Source: Echeneis naucrates (taxonomy: Eukaryota; Chordata; Actinopteri; Carangiformes; Echeneidae). Taken from it: DNA of 64,000 nt. The notes below the pieces were generated by a model. The model did no database searches and was not told where the DNA came from. It worked only from the letters and a program-made list of their open reading frames with translations. The position numbers were made by a program, and so were the translations under genes. The stretch is taken from contig NC_042518.1 in assembly GCF_900963305.1 (NCBI RefSeq), positions 6,427,548-6,491,547 on the forward strand, given 5' to 3'. Positions 25,123 through 35,845 of the stretch are shown in pieces (position 1 is the stretch's first letter; every line of letters begins with the position of its first letter).

Positions 25123-25991
25123 GGTCCCACTGCTGCGCAGAGGAGGAGAGCAGCCGGCTACAACAGAAGACACCTGTTTAATTATTCGCCTGTGATATTT
25201 TGGTATATACGGATTGTTGATGTTGATCTTTGTGGTTAATATTAATGAGGTAAACAATCATAGACCACAACAACACAACACTGTGGGTAAGGTACCGCCT
25301 TTCTCGCTTGTATGCCTACTGCGCAGGCCCCCTGCGAGCCCTTTAAAATGTGTCCGTCTAGCACCAATTCCTCTTGTTGGTTCCGAGGCAAGCATTGCGT
25401 CCCATTGTCCTCCAGTGTTTCCATGAAAGTTCATAGTTGTACATTTGTACAAAGCAGTTTTGTGAACATTTTTAAGTCTCCCTTGCTTCCCCCTCAGACA
25501 TCAGTAATTCGCTTTATTTATTGGTAAACTTTGGTCTCATTAAAGCAAATGTATAATTTTAAACTATATGTATATACTGTATTATTTGACTGCCACAGTT
25601 TTCTTCACAATAGATACATTGTAAAAACAATAAAATAAACTCTGCAAATGTAAAAAATACAAAACGTGTAAATTATAATTTAAACATAAGCGCGTTGATT
25701 CTCTTTTTAGTTGTCCTTTTGGTGGTAATATGTTGACGTACCATACGTTGACGCACTGTACGTTGACGTACCGTACGTTGACGCACTGTACGTTGACGCA
25801 CTGCACGATGACGTACCGTACGTTGACGTACCGTACGTTGACGCACCGTACGTTGACGTACCGTACGTAAAGTCTGTCAGGCAGTTAGAGAACGGGGGTA
25901 GACGCCATCTTTGTTCCCATCGGTGCTGTTGTTTCCTTACCTGACTGTCGATTAACGGGATTAGCGGGGCTGAGCCGATATTTCGGAAACC
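25123..25991. promoter_or_regulatory. Head-to-head promoter region of C17orf75 and ZNF207
   Basis: The two start codons are only 869 bp apart and point away from each other. The interval is richer in CpG near both genes, with an AT-rich middle (25500-25690). It contains a 15-bp tandem array of CRE-like sites immediately upstream of the ZNF207 5' end. This arrangement fits a bidirectional promoter, although transcription start sites cannot be placed from sequence alone. Confidence 0.65.
25730..25864. repeat. Minisatellite of nine 15-bp units with CRE/ATF-like TGACG cores
   Basis: Nine contiguous units with consensus ACGTTGACGYACYGT fill 135 bp without gaps. Every unit has TGACG, five as TGACGTA and four as TGACGCA. 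The array ends 127 bp before the ZNF207 start codon. Because 15 bp is five codons, the minus strand happens to be open as a spurious (TYGTS)n-like reading frame. Confidence 0.95.
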
Positions 25992-28507
25992 ATGGGAAGG
26001 AAGAAGAAAAAGCAAATGAAACCTTGGTGCTGGTATCCTTTTTCTTAACGCCACATTTATTCCCTCCCTTAATGCCTTTAGCAGCATTCTTCTCTGTTTA
26101 CTAACATGACGTTGACTTTAAAAATAATCCGAGCCTCTTGTAAACTCATTTATCTGTTGGCAAAGTCGCAATGTAGTCGACATTGCAAACAAAAAACGAT
26201 ACGTAACTATAATACCAAGATATTAAGATGCAGGCCTGTAATATGTAGTTGTTCCTATTAGCAACTTGTTTTAGTAGTAAAGTAGCTAAATGTTAAATGA
26301 TCAGTAAAATGTCGGTCGTGTTCTTTATGTTATAGCTGAGATTTTTAAGATTTAAGATTTAAGTGAGCATGTTTCTCGGGCTGCTATCTTGACAAGGCCT
26401 CTCTTGTTGAAGGTTTATTTATTTATTTGTTTGTTTATATTGCCTCAGTAGGACTTCTTGGTTAAATAAAGAATGCAAATTCTGTTAAGATTTGCAGGGG
26501 CATTGAGCCAGTTTCCTAAACTGCAACTTCAGGTACTGTAACAGAGATTTCGATGATGAAAAGATTCTCATTCAGCATCAGAAGGCCAAACATTTCAAGT
26601 GTCACATCTGCCATAAAAAGCTATACACTGGCCCCGGGCTTGCAATCCACTGTATGCAGGTAAGAGATAAAAAATGATGCAAAGTGTTGAAATTAAATGA
26701 AATATATTCAAACACTGTTTTAATAAATGGAAAACCCTGTGTATCATTTCCTCTTCTGAAGGTACATAAAGAGACAATCGATGGAGTTCCCAATGCTATA
26801 CCCGGAAGAACAGATATTGAACTGGAGATATATGGGATGGAGGGTATTCCAGAAAAAGACATGGAGGAACGAAGAAGAGCACTAGAACAGAAAAACCAAG
26901 GTATTGGCAACAAAAATACCTTAACCTGCTGTCATTTGGTCTGTTTCGTAGACTGATTGTGCTCCTTCCTTTCCTCAGATACTCAGAAGAAAAAGCAGAA
27001 CCAGGATGACTCTGATGATTATGATGAGGATGATGAGCCTGGACCGTCCTTCCAGCAACCTGCTGCAGGCCAGCCACAGATAGGCTACATCCCTTCCCTC
27101 ACACAGGCTGGCATGCCTCCTGGCTCTGCTGCTCCAGGGATACCACCAGGCAGCTACTCAGGTGCAAAACAGTGACACAGCTTCAGCTACATTGTGTCAG
27201 CTATTTACATAATCATACTCAACTAATGCCATTCTCTTTATCAGGGCCTGTAATGTAAAACACTATCTTTATGTTGCTGTTGCTAACATTGTTTTACCCT
27301 GGTGCTGTATCTTCTTGAACTAATTCTCAACTACTACCTTATGCATAACACTAGATTCCCATAGTAGATATTTTCAAGCATGTTGACTGTAGTATGTATT
27401 AAAATACATCTCATGATGTATCTCAACGTGGCCAAGGTTTTTGAAACGCTTTCAGTAATACAGTTAAATTAGGAACACTCAATTTTATGATATATTTTAG
27501 CTGTGCTCAAATGTTGTATGTTGCATGAACAATAATAATAATAATAATATTAAATTACCATTTTATAATCTACTTCAAATGTTTTAAAATGTTTCAAAAA
27601 TTTACGATGGAATGTAACTCTGGAATATAAATACCTTAACTACCTTCAGTGGCTACTTTTATAGAAATGTATCAATTTAATTTGTAGATTGTACCAAAAG
27701 GTGTTTCTATTATTTTGTTCGCAGCATTTCTGAAAATAAGGGAAACATGATGCAAATATAATGTAGTCCAGTGTAACAGATATTCCATAAAACAGTGTAG
27801 ATGAGGTGGCCAGGGAATGGTTTCATTATGTGGTAAAGCACATGACTTTCTAAAAATGATTCTCCCTTGTTTTAGGCATTCCTCCAATGATGCCAGGTGT
27901 GCCACCACTCATGCCAGGAATGCCTCCTGTGATGCCTGGAATGCCTCCTGGGTAAATGCTTGCCATTATTATTGAAGACTAAAGCAATTTTGTTAATCAG
28001 TGCCTTTGCCATTTAACTATACATTTTAAGCACATTTCCTCTTTTGTATTTAGAATGATACCAATGGGTGGGATGATGCCTCCAGGCCCAGGGATGCCTC
28101 CAATGATCCCAGGTGTGCCACCAGGTAACCAATACTCTTCCATTATACACCTTCCAAGGCAGTCCATGTTATTTCCCCAAATGCAACCGACTCGCAGTCT
28201 TTAAGGAACATTTTTGTAGTATGTAATGAGTTTTTTGTTGGTTTCAGGGATGCCTCCTCCAGTGGGCCACCGTCCAGGTATCACACACATGGCTCAGGTC
28301 CCCCCTGCTGCAAACATGCTTACCAGACCTGCTGTTCCTGCTGCCTCTGCACCTCCAGCACAGCCAGATGCCACCAAACCTTTATTCCCCAGTGCTGGAC
28401 AGGTACAAGTTCACCATTTACTCCTGTAAAATTTCAGTCTCCCTCAGCACTTAATAGAGCATAAAATTGTCTCCTCCTGTTGAATGTGAGGTGTTTAATT
28501 AGCTGGC

Positions 28508-28539
<32 letters not shown>

Positions 28540-30337
28540 CCTTCCCTACTCTCCGACTCTCTCCTATTCTTTACTTTTTCCCCTGTGCTACAGATGAACA
28601 GTCGGGTTGCAAGTACAAGTGCAGGGTCATCAAGTGCAGATTCAGATTCCGCTTCCCCTAAAGCTCTGTTCCCAATCACATCTCAAGTACGCAGCTGTCT
28701 GTCTGCTCTGCACCCTGCAGCTTTACAATTGGCATGCACACAATTGTGTATAATTTGCCTGTGATGTACTTGGGAAGATAAATACTGTTTACTTGTCAAA
28801 GCTTCTTAAGCAAGTTGTGACTAGGTATAACTATTCATGTGCACATTTACTTTTCTTTTGCTACAAATCTGCATTCACAACATAATCTTTCAGAATTTGC
28901 TTTGTAAACGCAGTAGCGATTTATGCAGATTTGTGAAATGAGCTTCTTGTTTCTGAGCTGCTCTAGGACAATGTAGCGCAGCATGCTCTTTTGTTTTTTT
29001 TCTGCAGGCTTGAAGAATAAGGTTAGGTCATACATTACTGGATTACTCTTCTGTTTGTACTGATAACTGAGGCACCTACATGTCAGTGTTAGTGCCCTCC
29101 CTTTTATAGACTTGGCATTATCATGTTCACAAATGAAATGATCAAAGGTCAGTAAAAAAAAAAAAATGTATGAAATGAGATGTGACGTAATTCCATTTGA
29201 TTCTGTGTACAAACAGCAATGTTAATGCCAAGACTACAAGGAACCAAATATTAACTTCAATCCTCTAAGTATGACTAGAATTGATTCCTATGTAGAATTT
29301 GAATGCGTTACAGTATAGTGTGATGTGTGTTTCTTTCTCCTCTCTCAGAGTCAGCAGACAATGTCAGGGTCTCCCCACCCTCCCCTTTCTACCTCCTCTG
29401 ACCTCTCAAAACCCACATTCCCGGCCTACACTCAGGCCACTGCAACTGTAGCCAGCCCCAATGGTGGCAACAGTACAGTATCCAGACCTCCCTCTACTGT
29501 AACCAGTAAGCCTGCCACACTCACCACTTCCAGTGCAACCAGTAAGTTGATCCACCCTGATGAGGATATTTCACTGGTAAGTAGCTTTGCTGGAACTGTT
29601 TGTCTTTCCGCAGTAAGTAGTTGCATAAGAGCTTATCAGTTACAGCAATAGTCAAGTCAATATCACAATAGTCAAGTATAACATTTCCTGGAATAGAAAT
29701 GATTGATTCATTTAACCTTTTCTGTTTATGAATCCAGGTTGAATTACAGAATGTAAGTGTCAAATTATTCCTCCATGTTTATGCTTTCTGTGTCCTGTAG
29801 GAAGAGTTGCGGGCTCAGCTACCCAGGTACCAGCGCAGTGTCTCCTGTCCAGCGCAGGCCACTGCTGCTGCTGCTCCATCCGTGGGTTCTGTTGGTGGTA
29901 TGATAGCTCCTCAGTCCAGCCTGAGACATCCCATGCCAGGTATACACACCTCTGCTACTAGTTTAGAATAAAAATCCAAAAATGTTTTAAGCATTCAGTT
30001 GTTTTGTGACAAACACAGCTGTGTGCTGGTGCTGAGTATAAAACTTTACAGCTTCAAAGGACCTCTACTTGGCAGAAGACCTTACTTTACTTCAGCTTGG
30101 TCATAAAGTAAAAGCAATGTGTGTGATGCCAGTCATTTCTGATTAGAAAACCAAGAAACCTCTGTTCTCACAGGCCAGTATGGTAGTCCACCACAGGGGA
30201 TACCAGGTTACATACCAGGAGGGATGCCTCCATATGGACAGGCCCCTCATGTGGTTCCCCCAGGTTACCAGGGAGCCCCTCCCCGGCCATCCATGGGTAT
30301 GAGACCCCCTGTCATGTCTCCTGGAGGCCGCTACTGA
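25992..30337 (+). CDS. znf207: Zinc finger protein 207 (BuGZ)
   Basis: Eleven exons sum to 1416 nt (471 aa; human about 478): 25992-26032, 26533-26659, 26762-26900, 26979-27161, 27876-27951, 28054-28124, 28248-28402, 28594-28686, 29349-29576, 29801-29939, 30174-30337. The start has a good Kozak context (AACCATGG). The N-terminus holds a basic run ([16 protein letters not shown]) and two C2H2 fingers: [19 protein letters not shown] and [22 protein letters not shown]. An acidic patch ([13 protein letters not shown]) and a Pro/Gly/Met-rich low-complexity region with GMPP repeats follow. Then comes the GLEBS segment [20 protein letters not shown], and the C-terminus ends MSPGGRY. BuGZ binds Bub3 through GLEBS, associates with microtubules and supports kinetochore loading and spindle assembly; its low-complexity part drives condensation. 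Exon 8 (93 nt) is in frame at both ends and is a likely cassette. AATAAA signals lie at about 30479 and 30906. Confidence 0.96.
26033..26532 (+). other. znf207: U12-type GT-AG intron 1 of ZNF207
   Basis: The 5' splice site reads GTATCCTTTTT, matching the U12 GT-type consensus. TCCTAAAC at 26514-26521 differs from the TCCTTAAC branch consensus at one base and places the branch A about 12 nt before the AG. Both features are typical of minor-spliceosome introns. Confidence 0.75.
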
Positions 30338-30737
30338 AGCCTGCCTTCCTCTCTTCTATAGGTTTGGAGACTCAACCCTTTTCTAATGTCCTCAGATGCT
30401 AGTAGTGAAACCAGTATTGGTATATTAGAACCACGATTCACTGTTAATTCTACTACTGAGCTATGAGGAAGAGACACTGAATAAACCGTAAACAAAGAGC
30501 TATAAAAGCATCACAGAGCGCATGGGAAATATTTACACTGTACCTAACCAAGACTATCAACTGTTGTTTCAAACTATATTTGTCATGTGGCTTTTTTCCT
30601 TCTCATGTTTCATTTAGGTGTATAGAAGTGTAATAGATATGGTTCGTAGTGTTGTGAAGGCGCTGGAGTTACATGGGCAGTACGCACCCTTTATCAAGGC
30701 AAGTTATGTAAATACATTTCTGTTCTAAGCTAACAGT

Positions 30738-30801
30738 GAGGCCTTCACAGCACATAGTGCTGTTGGACTTTGTGTCCCCAACTTTGTTTGGTGAGGGCTT
30801 C
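30738..30801 (+). other. Structured element A (possible RNA fold)
   Basis: The outer arms GAGGCCTTCAC and GTGAGGGCTTC can pair along 11 positions, two of them wobble. Inside is a hairpin CAGCAC-ATA-GTGCTG and a second potential stem around GGAC-TTTGT-GTCC. The sequence is related to element B. It lies in or just before the end of the ZNF207 3' UTR. I cannot assign it to a known RNA family. Confidence 0.45.
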
Positions 30802-31336
30802 AAGTAACTATTTTCTTCTGTTTTGTGTTATTAATTTAAGGAGGAAATACTCCTTTAACCGTAAATAGATGAAGTGGTATCTGTATTGCTGTAAAACTGT
30901 TCTGTAATAAAATGTGGCAAAAATTTAAGACTCTTCTTTGCGGGACATGTGTGGGAAAAGAGACGTCATGGCAGGTTTGTACTCCAGTAATAAACTATAT
31001 ATGCTGACTGTATTTGTAAGAATGAACAATGAAAACCAATAGAAGAAATGCTTTGTTTAAAATTAAAAATGTTAAATATTTTCTTTTGACTTTAAGCAGT
31101 ATATTGAATTTCTTTGGTTGATGCTCTGTACATGGCACTGGCACACTAGCCTTGGACACACTGAGTGCACTGTACAGCTGCATAACTTCTGGGTTGCTTG
31201 TGGCTGTAGTGCTAAAACCCAGATTTCTCTTCTCCCTGTAGCAATGCCATGGGGGACTGGCTGAGGCCCTGTCTTAGTGTAGCCCTGTTTCAGCCTGAGG
31301 CAAGTCTCACCATTTTCTCTTCTCATTCATTACCAG

Positions 31337-31405
31337 GGGCCCTCACAGCTCACATGCTGTTGGATCTTTATGTCCCCAAACTTGCAGCAAGTTTGGTGAA
31401 GGCCC
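31337..31405 (+). other. Structured element B (paralogue of element A)
   Basis: The outer arms GGGCCCTCAC and GTGAAGGCCC pair at 9 of 10 positions. Inside are CAGC/GCTG and a CAAACTT/AAGTTTG stem. It shares TGCTGTTGGA and TGTCCCCAA with element A, about 600 bp upstream. Confidence 0.45.
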
Positions 31406-32542
31406 TTGTTTGTGTTCTTACATTTAGGTAATTCAGACATGTTAGCTCAAGTGTATACTTGAGTACGAGCCCATCTCTGATTTACTGGTGAGAACGTTAG
31501 TAAACTGTTATTTAGTAGCTTTTTGCTTGAAGTATTGAACTATACTTTTGACAGTAAGTAGTTCCACAGTTCACTGTCCTACACACTGATGGCTGTCAAA
31601 AGTCTAAGTTGTTAGATTGCAACATATTAGCCTGTTACCTGCCAGTGTAGATGCAGCAAATGTGTTGGGGTATTTGATTTGTGAGCAAATTACATTGAAC
31701 TTGCTTGTAAAATGGTTTTACCACTTAATCCTGTTTGTTTCATCAGCTTGCCTCACTTGAGCATTTGAATTTAACTACTTACATGAAGGAGAATCTCTGG
31801 CAGTATCAGGTTAGTTAAAGCTGTAAGTACCACTGCTATACTTTTGATTTCTCCCAGCCTGTATTTTGTGTGCACAGTAAGCTCTTAATTTATGACAAAT
31901 GTATAAAAAAAAAAGCTTCCAACAAGTCAACCATTTCCTCTAGTGGTAGCAGAACTTCCATTTAAGGAGTGTTGGTCACTGCACAACACTTTCTGCTCAC
32001 AAATCTGAGCACCATAATTTTGGCACAAGTAGTGTTAAACCAGAGTTCTAAATAAGTCACACAGGCAAAGTCTTCATTGATAAGTATTGAATATCACAAG
32101 CAAAAGTAAATTTTCTTTTGTGTCCCTGAATATAAACCTGGACTGGATGAAACGATCTAATTGTCTTGGGCCCTTACTGCACCATGCTCTAGACATTGTG
32201 ATGTCACTTTCCTTGAATAAACATTTACAAAAACACAAATGTCTTTGTGATGATTCCCACCATTGTTAAAGGAATTTAACTTCTAATGTGGAATTAGGAG
32301 TCTGAAAATGTGCACCTCAAAGTGAACTCCAACCTTCACCTGTAACAGGGAAAGCTTGAGCATTTGAGGAAATTTAAGAAAAATTTCCATCTCTTATTTT
32401 ACTTGAGGCCCATTTACAAAACCAGACACCAAATCATATTTCTCAAAGTGGGGCATATAAGTCCTCATTTCATTGTTAGCAGTGGTATGTCATGTTGAAT
32501 CATTTACACAATGCCAAGTGAAGTAAGGCTCTAAAAGTTTCT

Positions 32543-34300
32543 TTATTGTCCAGATTTGTTCTTTACTTGCTGGGGAAAATCATTAAAGGTCCAAGAGTCA
32601 CTGTGCCACAAACCATCGGATCTGAAACGGACAGGTTTCACAAGAGCAGTATCAGTAGGACCCAGCAGGGAATGAAGGAGTTGCAGTTTTATCTCGTGTC
32701 GTCTCAAACACTTACTTTGGATTGGTGGTTGGTGACAGGTACTGTCACAGCACCGACACACCCCATCATGCCCATCCACGTTCTCCCACCTGAGAGAGAG
32801 GGGAGAGAGGAAAAAAAAAAATTAAAAAGTGAACTAAAGAGAACATACTGATGCAGTCTGTAGATGGTCCAGGAGGACTATGAGGCTCTTACGCCTGCTC
32901 CTGCTAATACAGTCAGAAATTACCTTCCACGTATGTAGTTGCAGGCCTTGTTGACAGGGCTGCTCTTCCGGGCGTCAAAGATAGCTTTCAGTTGGCAAGT
33001 GATAAAAACCTATTAAAACAAAAAAAGAAAGTTACCCGAGATGGTGTAAAAACTGTGTTGCTAGACATAAGAAAAAACGTTTAGAAGCAGCTCACTGAAT
33101 TTCTTGAATCGAGGTGAAACAGCAAGGCATCAAGCTGCAGTTGAAGCGAGTGTGACCTCGTTCTGGGTTTGAGCAGCGCGTTTGAGCCTCCCTCCTTCGC
33201 GTCAGTGACACACCTGACAGACACAGCAGAGGCCTGTGTTTGTGGCAGCGGGGCCAAACAGACCATTCTGAGGCTTCATAATGTACAGAGCTGCTCTCAC
33301 CCGTGGTTTTCAATGAAGTAGTATCTTGGTGTTGATAAGGGGTCAGGTGTTAGCGTGGCCACACAGGTGTCGATGAACAGCTTGCTTTGTCGTGTGTCGG
33401 GACCATTGTAAGATGCCTCGAGGTGCAGGATGTCTCCGAGGTAGAAGGCACTGGGGAACATCTCGCTTCTCCAGTCATCTACAGTCAGACAACATCACTA
33501 CATTTATAGTCACCAAGAAGAGTTCCTAAGACGTCCACACGTACCAGTCATGAGCTTCAAGGAGAAGTACGACTGCTGCCCTGATGAATACTGAGCAGGA
33601 GGGTAGAAGGGCTGCTGAGGACCACTGCTGCTCACCAAGTACGTGCTAAACAAAAAACAAAAGTCAACTGTTGTAGAATAGACAACCAGAAGTATGTCCA
33701 AACTGCAAGAAAATGTAATTTGACCTTTTATAGTGACAGGAAACAGGGACGACAGCGGGGATCAGCCTGGTAATACCATGGAAACTGGCAGGTGGTGAGA
33801 AAACCAGCTCGTTTGAGTAGGTCAGCACATCAGCAGAGACCTGTGGAGTGTTTTTGTTTTTTTTAAATTAAAGCATGGAGGGGAATAAAATAAGACTAAA
33901 CCCCTCCACCACCCAAACAGCCACAGACAAAGATTTAAAAACTTACAGTCAGCTTGGAGCCACAGTTCTGCAGTGCAGCTTCGATGATGTATTCAGTGTC
34001 ACTAAGTGCAGCTGCTCTGCACTGGCTGCTCTCCGAATACTCCACTCCTCCCAGAAAAAGGTCTTCAGGAGAAACAAGGCGTCCATTGTTAAACAGGTCA
34101 GCCTTGATGTAGATGATCATGGACGCGTCTGTGCACTCTATTTGAACTGTGGGCTCAACAGTCCTCGCTGCAGCAGACTTGTACTCTCTTCCTTCCGCAT
34201 CAATCATGGGCCCTTCTTTCAGAGGTCGAATGGCAGCAGCAACAGCAAGCAACAACGAAAGCAGCAGCAGAGAGGCCAACTGACCGGTGAACGCCATCAT
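32543..34300 (-). CDS. ZP3-like egg-envelope glycoprotein, copy 1
   Basis: Seven exons: 34300-33947, 33840-33725, 33645-33545, 33478-33301, 33213-33096, 33009-32924, 32789-32543. They sum to 1200 nt (399 aa). A clear signal peptide (MMAFTGQLASLLLLSLLLAV) is followed by a ZP module. Its first half is VQIECTDASMIIYIKADLF, ENLFLGG-like and ALQNCGSKL. The linker contains VPVSCHYK and a PQQPFYPPAQYSSGQQ stretch. The second half has DDWRSEMFPSAFYLGD, DTCVATL, CVTDAKEGGSN, VFITCQLKA, NKACNY and the C-terminal VCRCCDSTC. This cysteine pattern is typical of ZP3/ZPC proteins, which are secreted and polymerise into the fish chorion (vitelline envelope). The stop codon is embedded in the poly(A) signal CAATAAA. 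Exon sizes 116 and 118 equal those of copy 2, showing that the two are paralogues. The second ATG at 34297 is an equally good start. Confidence 0.9.
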
Positions 34301-35845
34301 GCTGTCGTCTCTGTGCGTCAGGAGCCTGAACATGAACAGAGACACCACCTGCTTCAGCTCTGACTGAGACTCACAGCATCTTAAATAAGACACATGCCAA
34401 TCAAACACCTGGAGAGCCCAGCTGGAGCCAAGCAGCTCATTAACTGCCCCAATCAGTGCAGTCAGCCACACATTTCACTTTCATACCACCAGAGTTCTAA
34501 AGTCTTTGGTTTTTCTTACAGGATTGGAGCATGAAGCCTTCGCTTCATTATTTTAGTGTTACAGGTAAAAAAATTGAATAAATAAAGACATCTCAATCAT
34601 TCCAGAGGCTACTGAACAACCATGTTTTTTCACATCTTTACTGGGAATTTAATACATTTTCTTTTTAACTGAAGATGTGGAAAAGATGTTTGACTCATCA
34701 CTTGTCAGATGATCAGTACAGATAATTTCATTTTTGTTACTGTGGTGTGGGGCCTGATCACATGACCCCTTCATCGATTGTGATCAAACTTTGGGGTCCT
34801 TTGTTTCCTCCAGAGTTTGAACCACACATGCTGATGTCATCCCATTGGCCATTTGAAGCCAGAGTCATTTTTTGCGAGTGCAACTCAAGTCTCAAGTCTT
34901 TGTGGGGTAAAACTTGATCAAGTCTCATGTCTCTTCTGGCTGTAATGAGCGTTCTATCATCTGCTGCTGTCTGGTCAGTAAAGAATACTGCACAGCTATA
35001 ATCAAAGAAATTCAAAGCATTTACTGAATTAGTATTTACTGTAGTATCTTAGTTGCTGGTTATATATATTATATATATATATAGATCTAGGTTATATGAT
35101 CACTTTAAACAGGCTATTGCAATGCAATAGGGAGAGAGACACATTGGAAGATTTCCTTTAAAGGAAACTACCAACATGAACAGTTACAGTATATCTTGCC
35201 CCCTGTGTGGGACCAGAATATGGAAAATGTTACCTCACCCAGTCAAATATACTGTAATTAATATCCAATTAGTGCAAAACACTTTAGCTAAATGCTAACA
35301 GTAGCAAAACATCTTTTCAGTTACAAAGCTAGCAGCAAACCAAGTTAATGTTACATAGCTGATGCTTAGACAAGCTAAGTCAGAGTGATTTCAGGTGCCT
35401 GATAAAGTTGGTAACTTGGCTGATACCCACTTATTTTAAATGTTTGGAGAAAGCACACTAAACAGGATAATGGTTGAAATCTCTGGATCAGCTGTTTCAC
35501 TGCCTGAAGTTTGAGTGACAGCTTAAAGTGCCATGCTGTAGACAGTCACCCCTGAGGCAAGTTTTCCACTTGTGCTTTAAATTGTGTCCAATTAATGCAA
35601 TTTCACCACATTTAGTGGTCAGGGGACAAAGCTAGCAACAACTGATGGGCTCAGCTGTTCAACGCAAACTTTGGCAAGTCAATGCTCACTAAAGTTTGAG
35701 TCAGGCTACATGCAGCCCTGATTGAGGGCCAGATTCTGGTGACAGCAGTCACATTAAAATATGCCTTCTGCACCCCCCCCCCCCAGAGAAACAAGTTTGC
35801 AATGAACATGCCAGCAAAGCACACAAGTTTAGTTTCATTAGTTTA
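34301..35845. other. Intergenic region between the two ZP3-like genes
   Basis: The first part should hold the copy 1 promoter (minus strand). A short (TA)n stretch lies near 35060-35080. No coding exon or known repeat family is recognised. Confidence 0.5.

Larger units (their letters stand above)
30338..32542. other. ZNF207 3' UTR and spacer before ZP gene
   Basis: The ZNF207 3' UTR probably ends near 30930 (AATAAA at 30906). The rest has no supported coding exon. It holds two related foldable elements (30738-30801 and 31337-31405) and, between them, other short complementary segments (for example CTGGGTT and AACCCAG in 31180-31235). Confidence 0.55.

Noticed and set aside
25707-26087. Minus-strand open frame with (TYGTS)n-like repeats
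   Set aside because: It is the antisense reading of the 15-bp promoter minisatellite (15 is divisible by three) and runs across the ZNF207 first exon; no protein-like features.
33935-34471. Longer upstream start for ZP3-like copy 1
   Set aside because: The frame is open beyond the ATG at 34300, but the signal peptide starts exactly there; upstream residues look like translated 5' UTR.
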